Source: an uncultured Collinsella sp.
GTDB taxonomy: Bacteria > Actinomycetota > Coriobacteriia > Coriobacteriales > Coriobacteriaceae
Length of the DNA stretch: 64,000 nt
Reading direction: 5' to 3'
Assembly: GCA_900552385.1 (NCBI GenBank)
Contig: URZI01000005.1
Coordinates: 62,001 to 126,000 of the forward strand
The notes under the pieces were generated by a model that worked only from the letters and a program-made list of their open reading frames with translations, had not been told where the DNA came from and made no database searches. Shown piece by piece: positions 9,575 to 18,843 of this stretch. Every line of letters begins with the position of its first letter. Position 1 is the first letter of the stretch. A program made the position numbers and the translations under genes.

Positions 9575-10879
9575 CTACTTGCGCAGCGGCTTGGGCAGTG
9601 GAATGCCGGCGGCGATAACGGCGGCGATGATCATGCAGACGATACCCTTGAGTGGGAAGCACATGAGCAGCAGGCCCACGACCATGACCGGCTGACGCAT
9701 GACGGCGCCCATCGTCGATGCCGTGCAGACGGCGACGCAAAAGACCGGATCGGCGCCGGTGATGATGGCAAGGCCGTAGCCCAGGCTTACGCCCGAGAAG
9801 ATAACCGGGAAGAAGTGGCCGCCGCGCCAACCAAGGTTGATGAGGGCAGGCGTCAGCATGGCCTTGACAAGACCGGTCGCGATAAGCACGCCGGCGGGAA
9901 TGGTCAGATAGGTTTCCATGAGCACGTCGGCCTGGGTCTCGCCGGCAAACATGGTGTAGGGCAGGACTGTGCCGCAGATGGCGAGCGCCAGACCGGCCAG
10001 CATGGCTTTGACGACAGGGCGCGCCCCCATTGCATGAGCAAGCGCTTCGCTCGCTTGCTCAGAGACAAAGTACAACCAGCCGCAGACGGTACCGACCAGT
10101 GCCAGGGGGATGAGCCAGGTAAGCTCCAGGTTGCCCACCACGGCAGCCTCGAACCTCGGCATACCCATGCCGCCGCCCATGAGCTGGCCGAGCAGCAGGT
10201 AGGTGCCCAGGCCGCCAGCAATCGCGATGCCGTAAACCACGGTCTTTTGCGCCTTGGGCAGCCTGATGTTGATCTCACCGGATTCGGAATCCTCGCCATC
10301 GCCGGCACCCTGGCCGTCAGCACTTCCGGCAAGCGGCGCCACAAAGCCAAACACGGGCGCGGTAAAGAGCGCCGTCAGGGCAGCCTGGGTGCCCAGCAGC
10401 GTGAGCTCCCTAAACTCGGCGCCAAAGCGACGCATACGGTCGCCGACCCAGCTGCACAGACCTGCGATAACGCCGGTCAGACCGGCCTCCGGTCCAATAC
10501 TTCCACCAAACAGCAGCGGCAGCAATGCCGCGAGCGAAAGCTTGCCCAGGTTGTCGTACGGGTAGCGCCCGTCTTGCTTAACCTTTGCCATCACCTGGTT
10601 GAGGTCATCGGTCTTGATGCCCGTCATCTTTTCGTACAGGCCAATCACCAAGCCGCCCAACAGGCAAACGAAAAACGGGTACGGCAAAAAGCCAAACGGG
10701 CCGCTGGCGAGTTCGGGCGAAGAGACACCCAGCATATGCGGGACCTCGGTCCACAAATAATCAATGCCGTGCTCCATCGCAAAGAAGAATAGCCAGACTG
10801 CGGCACCCGCGAGTGCACCGGTCACGGCAACGCTGACCAAAAACAGCGCTCGGTTCGTGGGTTTGGCAAGGCTATCCAT
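9575..10879 (-). CDS. ClC family chloride channel/transporter
   Basis: A 434-residue polytopic membrane protein. The segment GGSIGPEAGLTG corresponds to the conserved anion-selectivity motif G(K/R)EGP of ClC proteins, with Ile-Gly-Pro-Glu variation. About ten hydrophobic segments are visible. No C-terminal CBS pair is present. A charged central loop (GSADGQGAGDGEDSESGE) separates two halves. ClC proteins move chloride or fluoride, as channels or H+ antiporters; which applies here is not clear. Confidence 0.88.
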   Translation of the reverse strand: MDSLAKPTNRALFLVSVAVTGALAGAAVWLFFFAMEHGIDYLWTEVPHMLGVSSPELASGPFGFLPYPFFVCLLGGLVIGLYEKMTGIKTDDLNQVMAKVKQDGRYPYDNLGKLSLAALLPLLFGGSIGPEAGLTGVIAGLCSWVGDRMRRFGAEFRELTLLGTQAALTALFTAPVFGFVAPLAGSADGQGAGDGEDSESGEINIRLPKAQKTVVYGIAIAGGLGTYLLLGQLMGGGMGMPRFEAAVVGNLELTWLIPLALVGTVCGWLYFVSEQASEALAHAMGARPVVKAMLAGLALAICGTVLPYTMFAGETQADVLMETYLTIPAGVLIATGLVKAMLTPALINLGWRGGHFFPVIFSGVSLGYGLAIITGADPVFCVAVCTASTMGAVMRQPVMVVGLLLMCFPLKGIVCMIIAAVIAAGIPLPKPLRK

Positions 10880-11004
10880 CGGGTCCTCCCGCGGTCAAAG
10901 TCGACATAGATACGTTTTATTGTAGAGCGAGCGTTGTCCGAACGAGCCAACCATCTGCGCCGCAAACGGCACCATTGGGAGTCATAGTGGGGCAGGCTCA
11001 AGAC

Positions 11005-11544
11005 TTATCCGTTGATAATCGAGGCAATCTCGCGCAAATCGTCGGCAAAGTAGATGCCGAGTTGGCGCCTCGAGCTCGAAAGCCCCTTATCAATCATGTG
11101 CCCGAGCAGGGCTTTGAGGTCGTTGTAGTACCCATCCAGGTTGTACAGAATGCACGGCGCACTCAGATGCCCCAACGACACGGCGGACATGACCTCGGCA
11201 ATCTCCTCGAGCGTGCCCGTGCCGCCCGGAAAGGCAATGAACGCATCACCGAGCTCGATCATCTTGGCTTTGCGCTCGGCCATGTCGCTCGTCACGATGA
11301 GGTCGTCGATTCCGTCGTGTTGAAACTCTGCCTCGATAAAAAAGCTCGGCTCCACACCCGTCACATGTCCGCCTGCCTCGAGTACGCTATCGGCGAGCGC
11401 GCCCATCAGTCCCGATTTGGACCCGCCGTATACGAGCGCGTGTCCGTTGGCGCCAATCCAATTGCCCAGCTCCTGCACCGCGGGCAGAAACGCCGGGTCG
11501 TTGCCGACGCTCGCGCCCAGGTACACCGTGATGTTCATATGCAA
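11005..11544 (-). CDS. LOG family protein (TIGR00730 Rossmann fold)
   Basis: A 179-residue cytoplasmic protein with the LOG signature PGGTGTLEE and the GGSKSGLMG nucleotide-binding segment. Characterised members hydrolyse cytokinin riboside 5'-monophosphates or related nucleotides to base plus ribose 5-phosphate. The physiological role in gut bacteria is not established. The next gene on this strand ends 30 bp downstream of the start codon at the other side of a short spacer (potassium channel gene, 11575-12000). Confidence 0.9.
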   Translation of the reverse strand: MHMNITVYLGASVGNDPAFLPAVQELGNWIGANGHALVYGGSKSGLMGALADSVLEAGGHVTGVEPSFFIEAEFQHDGIDDLIVTSDMAERKAKMIELGDAFIAFPGGTGTLEEIAEVMSAVSLGHLSAPCILYNLDGYYNDLKALLGHMIDKGLSSSRRQLGIYFADDLREIASIING

Positions 11545-11574
11545 TCCCCCTCGTCGTGACGCGCGGCACCCGTT

Positions 11575-12000
11575 CTATCGTTGCCGGCGACGGTATTCGC
11601 GCACGCGGCGCGACAGATCGGCGAGCTCATCGCGGTCGAGTTCTTCCAAATGCTCAAGATCGTCCATAAAGCGCGCCATGGTGTCCTTTTGGCGCAGCTT
11701 GATAAGCGTATTGCAGTAGTTCACCGCCACGCCCGTAAGCATGGCGATATAGAAGATACTGATGACGCTTAGGATAACGGTAATGCCGCGGGCAACCGGC
11801 GTTTCAGCGGGGATATCGCCAAAGCCAATCGTCGAGACCGTCTCAAAGCTAAACCAGAGACCATCGCCAAACGTGAGGGTCGTGGGCTCGGACAGCCAGA
11901 CAGCCGTCGAGCAAAGCAGATAGAAAATAAGAAACAGGCCCGTAATGCGTGCAAAGCCAGCCTGTCGCAGCACATCGGCAAGCGTCCTGAGCTTTTTCAT
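11575..12000 (-). CDS. Two-TM potassium channel family protein
   Basis: A 141-residue protein with a membrane segment (ITGLFLIFYLLCSTAVWL), the pore helix and K+ selectivity filter TIGFGD, then a second membrane segment and a charged C-terminal tail (RRVREYRRRQR). This is the minimal ion-channel fold (Ion_trans_2). The ATG at 12000 (MKKLRTLADVL) is chosen because GGAAGGGG precedes it; the frame is open further upstream to 12063 but without a good binding site. There is no RCK/TrkA domain, so ligand gating is not evident. Confidence 0.85.
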   Translation of the reverse strand: MKKLRTLADVLRQAGFARITGLFLIFYLLCSTAVWLSEPTTLTFGDGLWFSFETVSTIGFGDIPAETPVARGITVILSVISIFYIAMLTGVAVNYCNTLIKLRQKDTMARFMDDLEHLEELDRDELADLSRRVREYRRRQR

Positions 12001-12068
12001 CGCGACCCCTTCCACGGACAACCAATCACGTTCGCTCGGTATTGTCCCACGCCTCCCCAGCAAACGGA

Positions 12069-12151
12069 ACTAGTCATTGGGGACGTTCTTAAATGACCAG
12101 TCAAACAAGAACGTCCCCAATGACTAGTCGTTTAAGAACGTCCCCGATGAC
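12069..12151. repeat. Intergenic hairpin repeat, GGGGACGTTCTT family
   Basis: Two perfect 22-nt arms (12069-12090 and 12107-12128, ACTAGTCATTGGGGACGTTC...) face each other. A third partial arm (TTAAGAACGTCCCC) follows to 12151. The same core occurs at 23373-23420. It lies between the K+ channel start and the sensor kinase start. Confidence 0.8.
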
Positions 12152-12211
12152 TGCCGGGCGGGAGCGTTTAGCGGTACAGCTGCCGACTGGGCAGGCTGAG
12201 CTGGTATCCTT

Positions 12212-15049
12212 ATGCGGTATTGTCTCGATTCGTTAGGATTGCATGTGAGAGCTGCCACTGTCCTTCGTTCAGTTATATGTCGCGCCCTGGCCATTGTGCT
12301 TGCCGCGCTTGCCGCACTGAGTTCCATCGCGCCTGTCCAGGCTTTTGCCGATGACTCTAGTCAGCCAGTCAAGACGGTCCGCGTCGGCTGGCTCGTCAAC
12401 AACGAGGGCTTCCAGAACGGCACCCCCGGCGAGCGTCTCTCGGGATGGGGTTACGAGTACCTCCAGACCCTGTCGTACTACACGCCCGGCTGGCGGTACG
12501 AATACGTCTCCGGCACCTTCACCGAGCTTATGGACATGCTCGAGGCAGGCGAGATCGACCTCATGCCCAACATCTCCTACTCCGAGGAACGCGCCCAAAA
12601 GCTGCTCTTTTCCTCGAACCCCGAGGGCACCGAGCGCTACTACATCTACGCCAGGCCCGACCGTGACGACCTGGCCAAGGGTGACCCTCAAGCACTCCAG
12701 GGTCTCACCATCGGTTACAACTCCGGTGTTATGCAAACCATCGTCGGCCAGCAGTGGCTCGCCAACGAGGGAATCGCCTGCACATACAGGGAGTATGACG
12801 GAGGCTCCGTCCTCTTTGACGCGCTCGCAAACGGCGAGGTCGACGCCATCATCATGAACGACACCATTTCGTCGCCCGAGGCGTCGCCCATGTTCTACGT
12901 CGGTTCGAGCGACTACTACTTTGCCGTTCCCAAAAGCCGCCCCGACCTGATGGACAACATCAACTCCGCAATGGCGGCAATCAACCGCGTCAACCCCCGC
13001 TATAACGACGAGGTCAAATCGAACTATTCAGCGCAAAACAGCGGATCATCCTCGCTCACCGGCGATGAGCGCGCCTGGCTCAAGGCGAACAACAACACCA
13101 TCACGCTCGGCTACATTACGGGCAAACTCCCCTACTGCAACGAAGACGAAGACGGCAAAATGGAAGGCTCGCTCGCATCGCTTGCGACGACGTTGCACGA
13201 TAAATTTGGCATTACGGTCGAAACCGTCGCCTTTGATAGCTACAAGATGATGTCAAAGGCCCTGTCAAAGGGAAGCATAGACGTCGCGCTGCCGGTATAC
13301 CGAGATTACTGGTTTGCCGAGCAATCAGGCGTTGTGCAGTCGGTATCGTTGGGGACCATATCCCTCACCGCCATCCACAGCGGAAGCAACCTGAACAAAG
13401 ATCTTCAGAACATCGCCTGTACCAAATCATCGTTTATCAACCGAAACGTACTTGAAAGTCTGTTCCCCACAGCGACCGTGACCGAATACCGATCCGACGA
13501 TGAAGCGTTCGACGCCCTCAGGAGGGGAACGGCGCGCTGCGTCGTCGCTCCCAGTTCACGCGTAAAAACCCTCGGCGATCGTTATGATCTCGAGGACTGC
13601 GAGACGGTCGAGCTCCCTGACACCTGCGAGCTCTCGTGCTGGATTTCGCGCGGAAAGCCCGAGCTGCTGGGAATCATCAACAAGGGCATCATCAATGCCG
13701 GAGAATCGCTCTCCGCAAGCAATTACTCCTCTACGTCGTACACGGCCCAGGAATCCAACACGCTTCAATTCCTTTATCGCAACCGCACCGCCGTTGCCTC
13801 CACCCTCATCGGTATGTTGTCGGTCAACATCGTCCTGCTCATCTGGGCGCTCGTGCGCGCTCGAACCGAGCGCGAAAAAGCCGACGCCGCCAACGCCGCT
13901 AAGACGGCATTCCTCACGCGCATGAGCCACGACATCCGTACGCCGCTCAACGGCATCCTGGGCCTTATCGATATCGAGGAATTGAAGGAAGGCGATATCC
14001 AGGTCGCCCGCGAAAGCCGCGCCAAGGCTCGTGTTGCCGCCAATCACCTGCTCTCGCTGATTAACGACATCCTCGAGATGGGCAAAATCGAAGACCGCAA
14101 GATAACACTGGAACATGCGCCTTTTAACCTCAAAGAGCTCTGTGACGATACGCTGGTTCTGTGCAAGCTCCGCGCATCCGATAACGGCATCACCATGCAG
14201 GACAATAGTCTGCCATACACCACGGGGCCATACATGGTCGGCAGTCCCACCCATATCCGACAGATCATGATCAACCTGTTAGACAACAGCATTAAGTACA
14301 ACAAGCACGGCGGCTCCGTCACCTTTAGCTCAAAGACCAAGCCACTCGATAACGGGCGCGCGCTCTTTTGCTTTAGCGTTTCGGATACCGGCATTGGCAT
14401 GACTTCCAAGTTTTTAAAGCATATCTATGAGCCGTTTGCCCAAGAAGGTAACGATGCACGTAGCAAGTTCCAAGGAACCGGCATGGGCATGCCAATCGTC
14501 AAGTCGCTTATTGAACTAATGGGCGGCACCATCGAAGTCACCAGCGAGCTCCATGCGGGCACCTCGTTCTACGTGGAGATTCCGCTCGATATCGACGAGA
14601 ATCCCCAGGCGCGGGCGAATACGGTTGAGAGTGCGCCCGACTGCTCGCTCGCCGACATGAACGTGCTGCTCGCCGAAGACAACGAATTGAATGCCGAGAT
14701 TGCCCAGGCGCTGCTAGAATCCGAGGGCATCGTGGTCACCCGCGCCGCCAACGGCAACGAAGTCGTCGATCTGTACCTGTCGCATCCCGCCGGCAGCTTC
14801 GATGCGATCCTGATGGACATTATGATGCCGGACATGGACGGTTACGAGGCAACCCGCGCGATTCGCCTGAGCGAGAAGGTCGATGCAGCCGATATCCCCA
14901 TCATCGCGCTCACCGCCAATGCCTTTGCCGAGGACGCCAAGGCGGCACACGACGCCGGCATGAACGCCCATCTATCCAAACCGCTCGACTTTAACAAGCT
15001 CAAAAACATACTCGCCCGCATCAAGAAAAACGGATCCGTTTCGCTATAG
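12212..15049 (+). CDS. EvgS/BvgS-like hybrid sensor kinase with two substrate-binding domains
   Basis: A 945-residue one-protein sensor. In order: a signal/anchor segment (to about residue 47, ...APVQAFA); two SBP_bac_3 (amino-acid-binding-like) domains at about 50-280 and 290-505; a membrane segment at about 525-548; HisKA with SHDIRTPLNG (His about 571); a HATPase domain; a receiver with DIMMPDMDG (Asp about 868) and SKPL lysine. No HPt domain follows. An in-frame GTG at 12245 behind TTAGGA is an alternative start and would trim the signal peptide to a better length. Ligand unknown. Confidence 0.92.
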   Translation: MRYCLDSLGLHVRAATVLRSVICRALAIVLAALAALSSIAPVQAFADDSSQPVKTVRVGWLVNNEGFQNGTPGERLSGWGYEYLQTLSYYTPGWRYEYVSGTFTELMDMLEAGEIDLMPNISYSEERAQKLLFSSNPEGTERYYIYARPDRDDLAKGDPQALQGLTIGYNSGVMQTIVGQQWLANEGIACTYREYDGGSVLFDALANGEVDAIIMNDTISSPEASPMFYVGSSDYYFAVPKSRPDLMDNINSAMAAINRVNPRYNDEVKSNYSAQNSGSSSLTGDERAWLKANNNTITLGYITGKLPYCNEDEDGKMEGSLASLATTLHDKFGITVETVAFDSYKMMSKALSKGSIDVALPVYRDYWFAEQSGVVQSVSLGTISLTAIHSGSNLNKDLQNIACTKSSFINRNVLESLFPTATVTEYRSDDEAFDALRRGTARCVVAPSSRVKTLGDRYDLEDCETVELPDTCELSCWISRGKPELLGIINKGIINAGESLSASNYSSTSYTAQESNTLQFLYRNRTAVASTLIGMLSVNIVLLIWALVRARTEREKADAANAAKTAFLTRMSHDIRTPLNGILGLIDIEELKEGDIQVARESRAKARVAANHLLSLINDILEMGKIEDRKITLEHAPFNLKELCDDTLVLCKLRASDNGITMQDNSLPYTTGPYMVGSPTHIRQIMINLLDNSIKYNKHGGSVTFSSKTKPLDNGRALFCFSVSDTGIGMTSKFLKHIYEPFAQEGNDARSKFQGTGMGMPIVKSLIELMGGTIEVTSELHAGTSFYVEIPLDIDENPQARANTVESAPDCSLADMNVLLAEDNELNAEIAQALLESEGIVVTRAANGNEVVDLYLSHPAGSFDAILMDIMMPDMDGYEATRAIRLSEKVDAADIPIIALTANAFAEDAKAAHDAGMNAHLSKPLDFNKLKNILARIKKNGSVSL

Positions 15050-15091
15050 TTTGTGCTCAACCACCACGCACGACCAGAAAGGAAGCCAACG

Positions 15092-15571
15092 ATGTTTAGG
15101 CCCTTACGTCGAAAGAAACGCGCTATCACCGACGAGGAAGCGCGCAAACTGCTCGCCACCTGCAAGCGCGGCGTCTTTGCCGTCAACGGCGACGATGGCT
15201 ACCCGTACGCCATTCCCGTCAACTACTTCTTTGACGCCGAGCACGACAAGATCTATTTCCATGGCGCCAAAGCCGGCCACAAGGTCGACGCACTCAAGCG
15301 CGATGACAAGGTCTGCTTTACCGTATACGGCAACGAGTGGTACCAGGACGGTGACTGGGCTCCCTACGTTATGAGCACCGTCGTCTTTGGCCGTTGTCGC
15401 CTGGCGAATGACACCCCCGCGTTTATCGAGGACAAAGTCCGCCAGCTCGCCCTTAAGTACTACCCTTCTGCCGAAGAAGTCGAAGAGGAAATCGCCAAAG
15501 ACATCAAGGGCGTCCAGCTCTACGAGATTTCGATTGAGCATCTTTGCGGCAAGCAGATTCAAGAAAAGTAA
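15092..15571 (+). CDS. Pyridoxamine 5'-phosphate oxidase family protein (NimA-like)
   Basis: A 159-residue split-barrel flavin-binding protein. The motif sequence CKRGVFAVNGDDGYPYAIPVNYFFD and the following IYFHGAKAGHKVDAL match the PNPOx-like/NimA group, which binds FMN or related cofactors; some members reduce nitroimidazoles. The ATG at 15092 follows AAAGGAAG; the frame opens at 15053 without a good binding site. It begins 42 bp after the sensor kinase and may be co-transcribed. The substrate is unknown. Confidence 0.88.
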   Translation: MFRPLRRKKRAITDEEARKLLATCKRGVFAVNGDDGYPYAIPVNYFFDAEHDKIYFHGAKAGHKVDALKRDDKVCFTVYGNEWYQDGDWAPYVMSTVVFGRCRLANDTPAFIEDKVRQLALKYYPSAEEVEEEIAKDIKGVQLYEISIEHLCGKQIQEK

Positions 15572-15600
15572 GCCCCTCAGCAGGCCTCATCAATAATAAT

Positions 15601-15636
15601 ATGGCCCGGTTCCAACCCACCTTGGAACCGGGCCAT
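15601..15636. terminator. Hairpin terminator between convergent genes
   Basis: Perfect 15-nt arms (15601-15615 and 15622-15636) with a 6-nt loop lie between the PNPOx-like gene (+) and the sensor kinase gene (-). Neighbouring T tracts are short, so the strength is uncertain. Confidence 0.7.
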
Positions 15637-15640
15637 ATGC

Positions 15641-17833
15641 TTATGAAGCATCGGCGGCTATGTGCGCTAGCGCCTCAACGAGCTCCTGCGAGCTCACAGG
15701 TTTGCTCAGGTGCGCGTCCATGCCCGCCTCACGCGAAAGCCTGCGGTCGTCGGCAAAGGCGTTGGCGCTCACGGCAACAATCGGCGTGGTCGCGGCATCC
15801 TCGCGATCGAGTGCTCGAATCCGACGCGTGGCCTCAAGGCCATCGATACCGGGCATCATGATGTCCATCAACACCGCGTCGTACTCGTACGGCGCGCTCG
15901 CGGTAAACATCTCGACGGCAGACTCACCATCCTTAGCATGCGTCACGATGGCACCGGCACGGCTGAGCGTAAACTGCGCGATCTCGGCATTCAGATCGTT
16001 ATCCTCTACGAGCAAAACGCGCAAGCCCTGGAGCGCATCGCCGTCTCCCGCATCCGCGGGAACTGCCTGAGGAATCTCGGAGCGGTCGCACTTCTCGAAC
16101 GGCAGGCGAATGGTAAACGTCGTCCCCTGCCCCAAGACACTCGTAAAGCTCATGGTTCCGCCCATAAGCTCGACCAGCTGTTTTGCGATAGGCGCGCCCA
16201 GGCCAGTTCCCGACGAAGCGCTTTCCACCTGCTGCTCCTCGCGGCAAAACGGCTCGTAGAGGTGCTTTTGGAACTCCTCGCTCATGCCAATACCGTTGTC
16301 GGCGATCGTGTATTCATAGACGGGGACGCCATCCGCTGGCTCCACCTCGCGGCACACCAGGCGGACATAGCCGCCCTGGCGGTTGTACTTGACGGCATTG
16401 CCGGCAATATTGAGCAACAAACGCTTGAGGTGCGTCACGCTCACCCGCGCATAGGGATGATTAAGCGTCTGCTGGTCGGAGATAATTGTCACCAGACGCT
16501 CCTCGGCCTGGCGCTCCAGAATATCGCGCACTTCACAGTTGAGGGCCACCAAATTTATGGGCACGAGGTTCAGGTCGACCTGCCCGCTCTCCAGGCGACT
16601 CATATCGAGCGCCTCGTTGGCAAGGTCGAGCAGCAGTCCCGATGCCGTCCAGATCTTTGAGCGGCACTCGGTCTGCTTTTGCAGATCGTCCGCATTGGCA
16701 TCGCCGACCTCGACCATGCCGCGAATGCCGTTGATGGGCGTGCGCAGATCGTGGCTCATGCGGCGCAAAAACTCCGTCTTTGCAGAGTTGGCAGACGAGG
16801 CCTCACGCGCTGCCTTTGCCAGCTTGTCGCCATAGTCGCGCTCCTGCTGCAGCAAGTCCGTCAAACGTCGACGATCAGCGCGGCGACGCACCATCACGAC
16901 AACGGCTACAACACCGCTGTAGAGCACCAGCACGCCGGCAGCAACAGCCGCGACGACCTCAAAGTAACGCCGCGCCGAGGCATAGGTGTACACGTAGAAC
17001 CCGCGCGCTTTTCCAAATGTGCCCAAATACCACTCGCCGTTGGCGTTAACCAATCTGACCTTACCAGCCGGGCATCGATCCTTTATACCGTCGACAATGA
17101 AGACATCCGTCGCAGGCAGATCAAACACGCCCAATATGGTGGGTTCAACGGCATTGGTCGCAACGACCTTGCCGTCGCTTTCGATCACGATATTGCCGCT
17201 GTCGATGATCTCATAACCACCGAGCAAGCTCTGCAGTTTGAGCGTATTGCTCGCGACCGCCTTGGCGCTCTGGTGTCTCACTGCGGCAACGATGCCCTCG
17301 CCATCCTGCCGAGTCACGCAGCCAATGTCTGCGACCGAATCATCCGCAAGCGTGATACGGGCGGTATAGGACTTAAGCGGATGGGCTGCCACCTCCAACA
17401 CGGGCGCTTCCTTGAGATACGCAGCGAGCGACTCGTAGCCCACGTCATCCGTCGAGGACTCGGACACCAAATTGCCCGATGCGTCCGTCACGATCAGTGC
17501 GCTCACGTTGAACTGGTCGGCATATTGCTCCAGCGTGGCGTTATCCACCGAACCGTCGCGCTCCATATCGCGCGCTGCCTCTCCGGCAATCTCCATAACG
17601 CGAATCAGGTTTTTGGTCGCATAGGCGCTATTAAATGCATCGTAGGAAAGGCTCTGCGTCGCCACGTAATCGACAACGTCGGCAAAGCGCTGCTCGGCTT
17701 GGGCCGCCGTGTAACCGTAGCTCATCATGCCGGCAACAACCGAGAGCGCTATCCCCAGCAGAGCGACAAGGAGCCATGCCCCCGCCGAACGATTGCCCCG
17801 CTCCTGAGCGGCGTGGTCGGGCGCATCGATCAT
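15641..17833 (-). CDS. Hybrid sensor histidine kinase/response regulator
   Basis: A 730-residue membrane sensor. A first membrane segment (WLLVALLGIALSVVAGMMS) is followed by an extracytoplasmic domain of about 245 residues, a second membrane segment (AAVAAGVLVLYSGVVAVVVMV), HisKA with SHDLRTPING (His about 360), a HATPase domain and a C-terminal receiver with DIMMPGIDG (Asp about 656) and SKPV. It overlaps the upstream binding-lipoprotein gene by 4 bp (ATGA), so the two are translationally coupled and probably form one sensory system. Confidence 0.92.
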   Translation of the reverse strand: MIDAPDHAAQERGNRSAGAWLLVALLGIALSVVAGMMSYGYTAAQAEQRFADVVDYVATQSLSYDAFNSAYATKNLIRVMEIAGEAARDMERDGSVDNATLEQYADQFNVSALIVTDASGNLVSESSTDDVGYESLAAYLKEAPVLEVAAHPLKSYTARITLADDSVADIGCVTRQDGEGIVAAVRHQSAKAVASNTLKLQSLLGGYEIIDSGNIVIESDGKVVATNAVEPTILGVFDLPATDVFIVDGIKDRCPAGKVRLVNANGEWYLGTFGKARGFYVYTYASARRYFEVVAAVAAGVLVLYSGVVAVVVMVRRRADRRRLTDLLQQERDYGDKLAKAAREASSANSAKTEFLRRMSHDLRTPINGIRGMVEVGDANADDLQKQTECRSKIWTASGLLLDLANEALDMSRLESGQVDLNLVPINLVALNCEVRDILERQAEERLVTIISDQQTLNHPYARVSVTHLKRLLLNIAGNAVKYNRQGGYVRLVCREVEPADGVPVYEYTIADNGIGMSEEFQKHLYEPFCREEQQVESASSGTGLGAPIAKQLVELMGGTMSFTSVLGQGTTFTIRLPFEKCDRSEIPQAVPADAGDGDALQGLRVLLVEDNDLNAEIAQFTLSRAGAIVTHAKDGESAVEMFTASAPYEYDAVLMDIMMPGIDGLEATRRIRALDREDAATTPIVAVSANAFADDRRLSREAGMDAHLSKPVSSQELVEALAHIAADAS

Positions 17834-18699
17834 GACAGACCCTCCATATTCAAAAATGGCGAAGGGTCATCGAAGTACTTTGACACCAGGCGTTCCATGG
17901 TGCCATCGGCAAGCATTTCTTGGTAGGCATGAGTGAGCTTGACGTCGATGCCACGCGTATCGTTGATATCGAAAGCGGTGCCCAAACCGACCTCTAGCAG
18001 CGGCTCATCCAAAATGCGATATGTCACACCATAGTCTTTTTCGTAGGTGAGGAACGAGGACTCATGCGCGGCGATAGCGTCGACCAGGCCCTCGACGAGC
18101 GCCGGGTTCAGGTATGAACCGTCCGAAAAGCTGTAGAGTTCCTTGATCTGCGGAACGTTTTCATTTATGCGATTGAGCAAAATGTCCTCGGGCTTGGTGG
18201 TGGACTGAACCGCCACGATCTTATCCTCAAGATCGGCAAGCGTGTAGATATCGCTCTGGGGATCGACCGCGACCACCTGGCGGCTCGCAAGGTACGGGCC
18301 GGCCCAACGATATTCGTTTTCGCGACCCGTCATACTAAAGCTGCCCATGACACAATCGAGTTCGCCGCTCGCCAGCAGCTCCTTCTTCTTTTCCCAGTCG
18401 ATCAGCTGGTATTTTGGCTTGTAACCAATGCGAGCCAAAGCCTCGGTCAATATCTCGACATCCAGGCCAACGATATCGCCGTACTCGTCGGTATACACAA
18501 ACGGTGGATAGAGATCGCTTCCGACGTTGAGCGTCTTAAGGTCGTTGTCTTTGACTTGCGAGGCGTCCAGACCTTCTAATGCAGACGTCGAGGCTCCGTC
18601 ATTCGACCCGGAGCAGCCAGCTATCGCTACGACAAAGACGCTCGCCACTGCAAGCGCGGCAAACAACGATATGGACACCGAGCGGCGAGGTCTTTTCAT
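17830..18699 (-). CDS. Amino-acid-type substrate-binding lipoprotein linked to a sensor kinase
   Basis: A 289-residue SBP_bac_3 protein. The N-terminus has positive charges, a hydrophobic stretch and a lipobox VAIAGC (Cys about 29), so it should be lipid-anchored outside the membrane. Binding-domain motifs include VGSDLYPPFVY and GLDVEILTEALARIGYK. No ABC permease or ATPase is adjacent; its only partner is the overlapping hybrid kinase gene (15641-17833). A sensing role rather than transport is inferred. The ligand is unknown, probably an amino acid or similar. Confidence 0.9.
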   Translation of the reverse strand: MKRPRRSVSISLFAALAVASVFVVAIAGCSGSNDGASTSALEGLDASQVKDNDLKTLNVGSDLYPPFVYTDEYGDIVGLDVEILTEALARIGYKPKYQLIDWEKKKELLASGELDCVMGSFSMTGRENEYRWAGPYLASRQVVAVDPQSDIYTLADLEDKIVAVQSTTKPEDILLNRINENVPQIKELYSFSDGSYLNPALVEGLVDAIAAHESSFLTYEKDYGVTYRILDEPLLEVGLGTAFDINDTRGIDVKLTHAYQEMLADGTMERLVSKYFDDPSPFLNMEGLS

Positions 18700-18791
18700 C
18701 GAGCTCCAGAAGATCCTGTTTACAGACTGAAATGGTTAAAGATAATAGCAAACGAAACCACTCGAGCGTCCAATGGTTACAGACGTTTTAC

Positions 18792-18833
18792 CATGCGGGG
18801 CCTTCCAGCCGGCTTGGCAGAAGGCCCCGCATG
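18792..18833. terminator. Hairpin downstream of the malY-like gene
   Basis: Perfect 14-nt arms (CATGCGGGGCCTTC at 18792-18805 and its complement at 18820-18833) with a 14-nt loop. It lies 3' of the minus-strand aminotransferase gene. No strong T tract follows, so termination is likely but not certain. Confidence 0.6.
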
Positions 18834-18843
18834 CAGCACACGC

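Noticed and set aside
9539..10792. A 417-codon plus-strand frame opposite the ClC gene
   Set aside because: Low-complexity, His/Gln/Ala-rich translation with no ribosome binding site, antisense to the ClC family gene.
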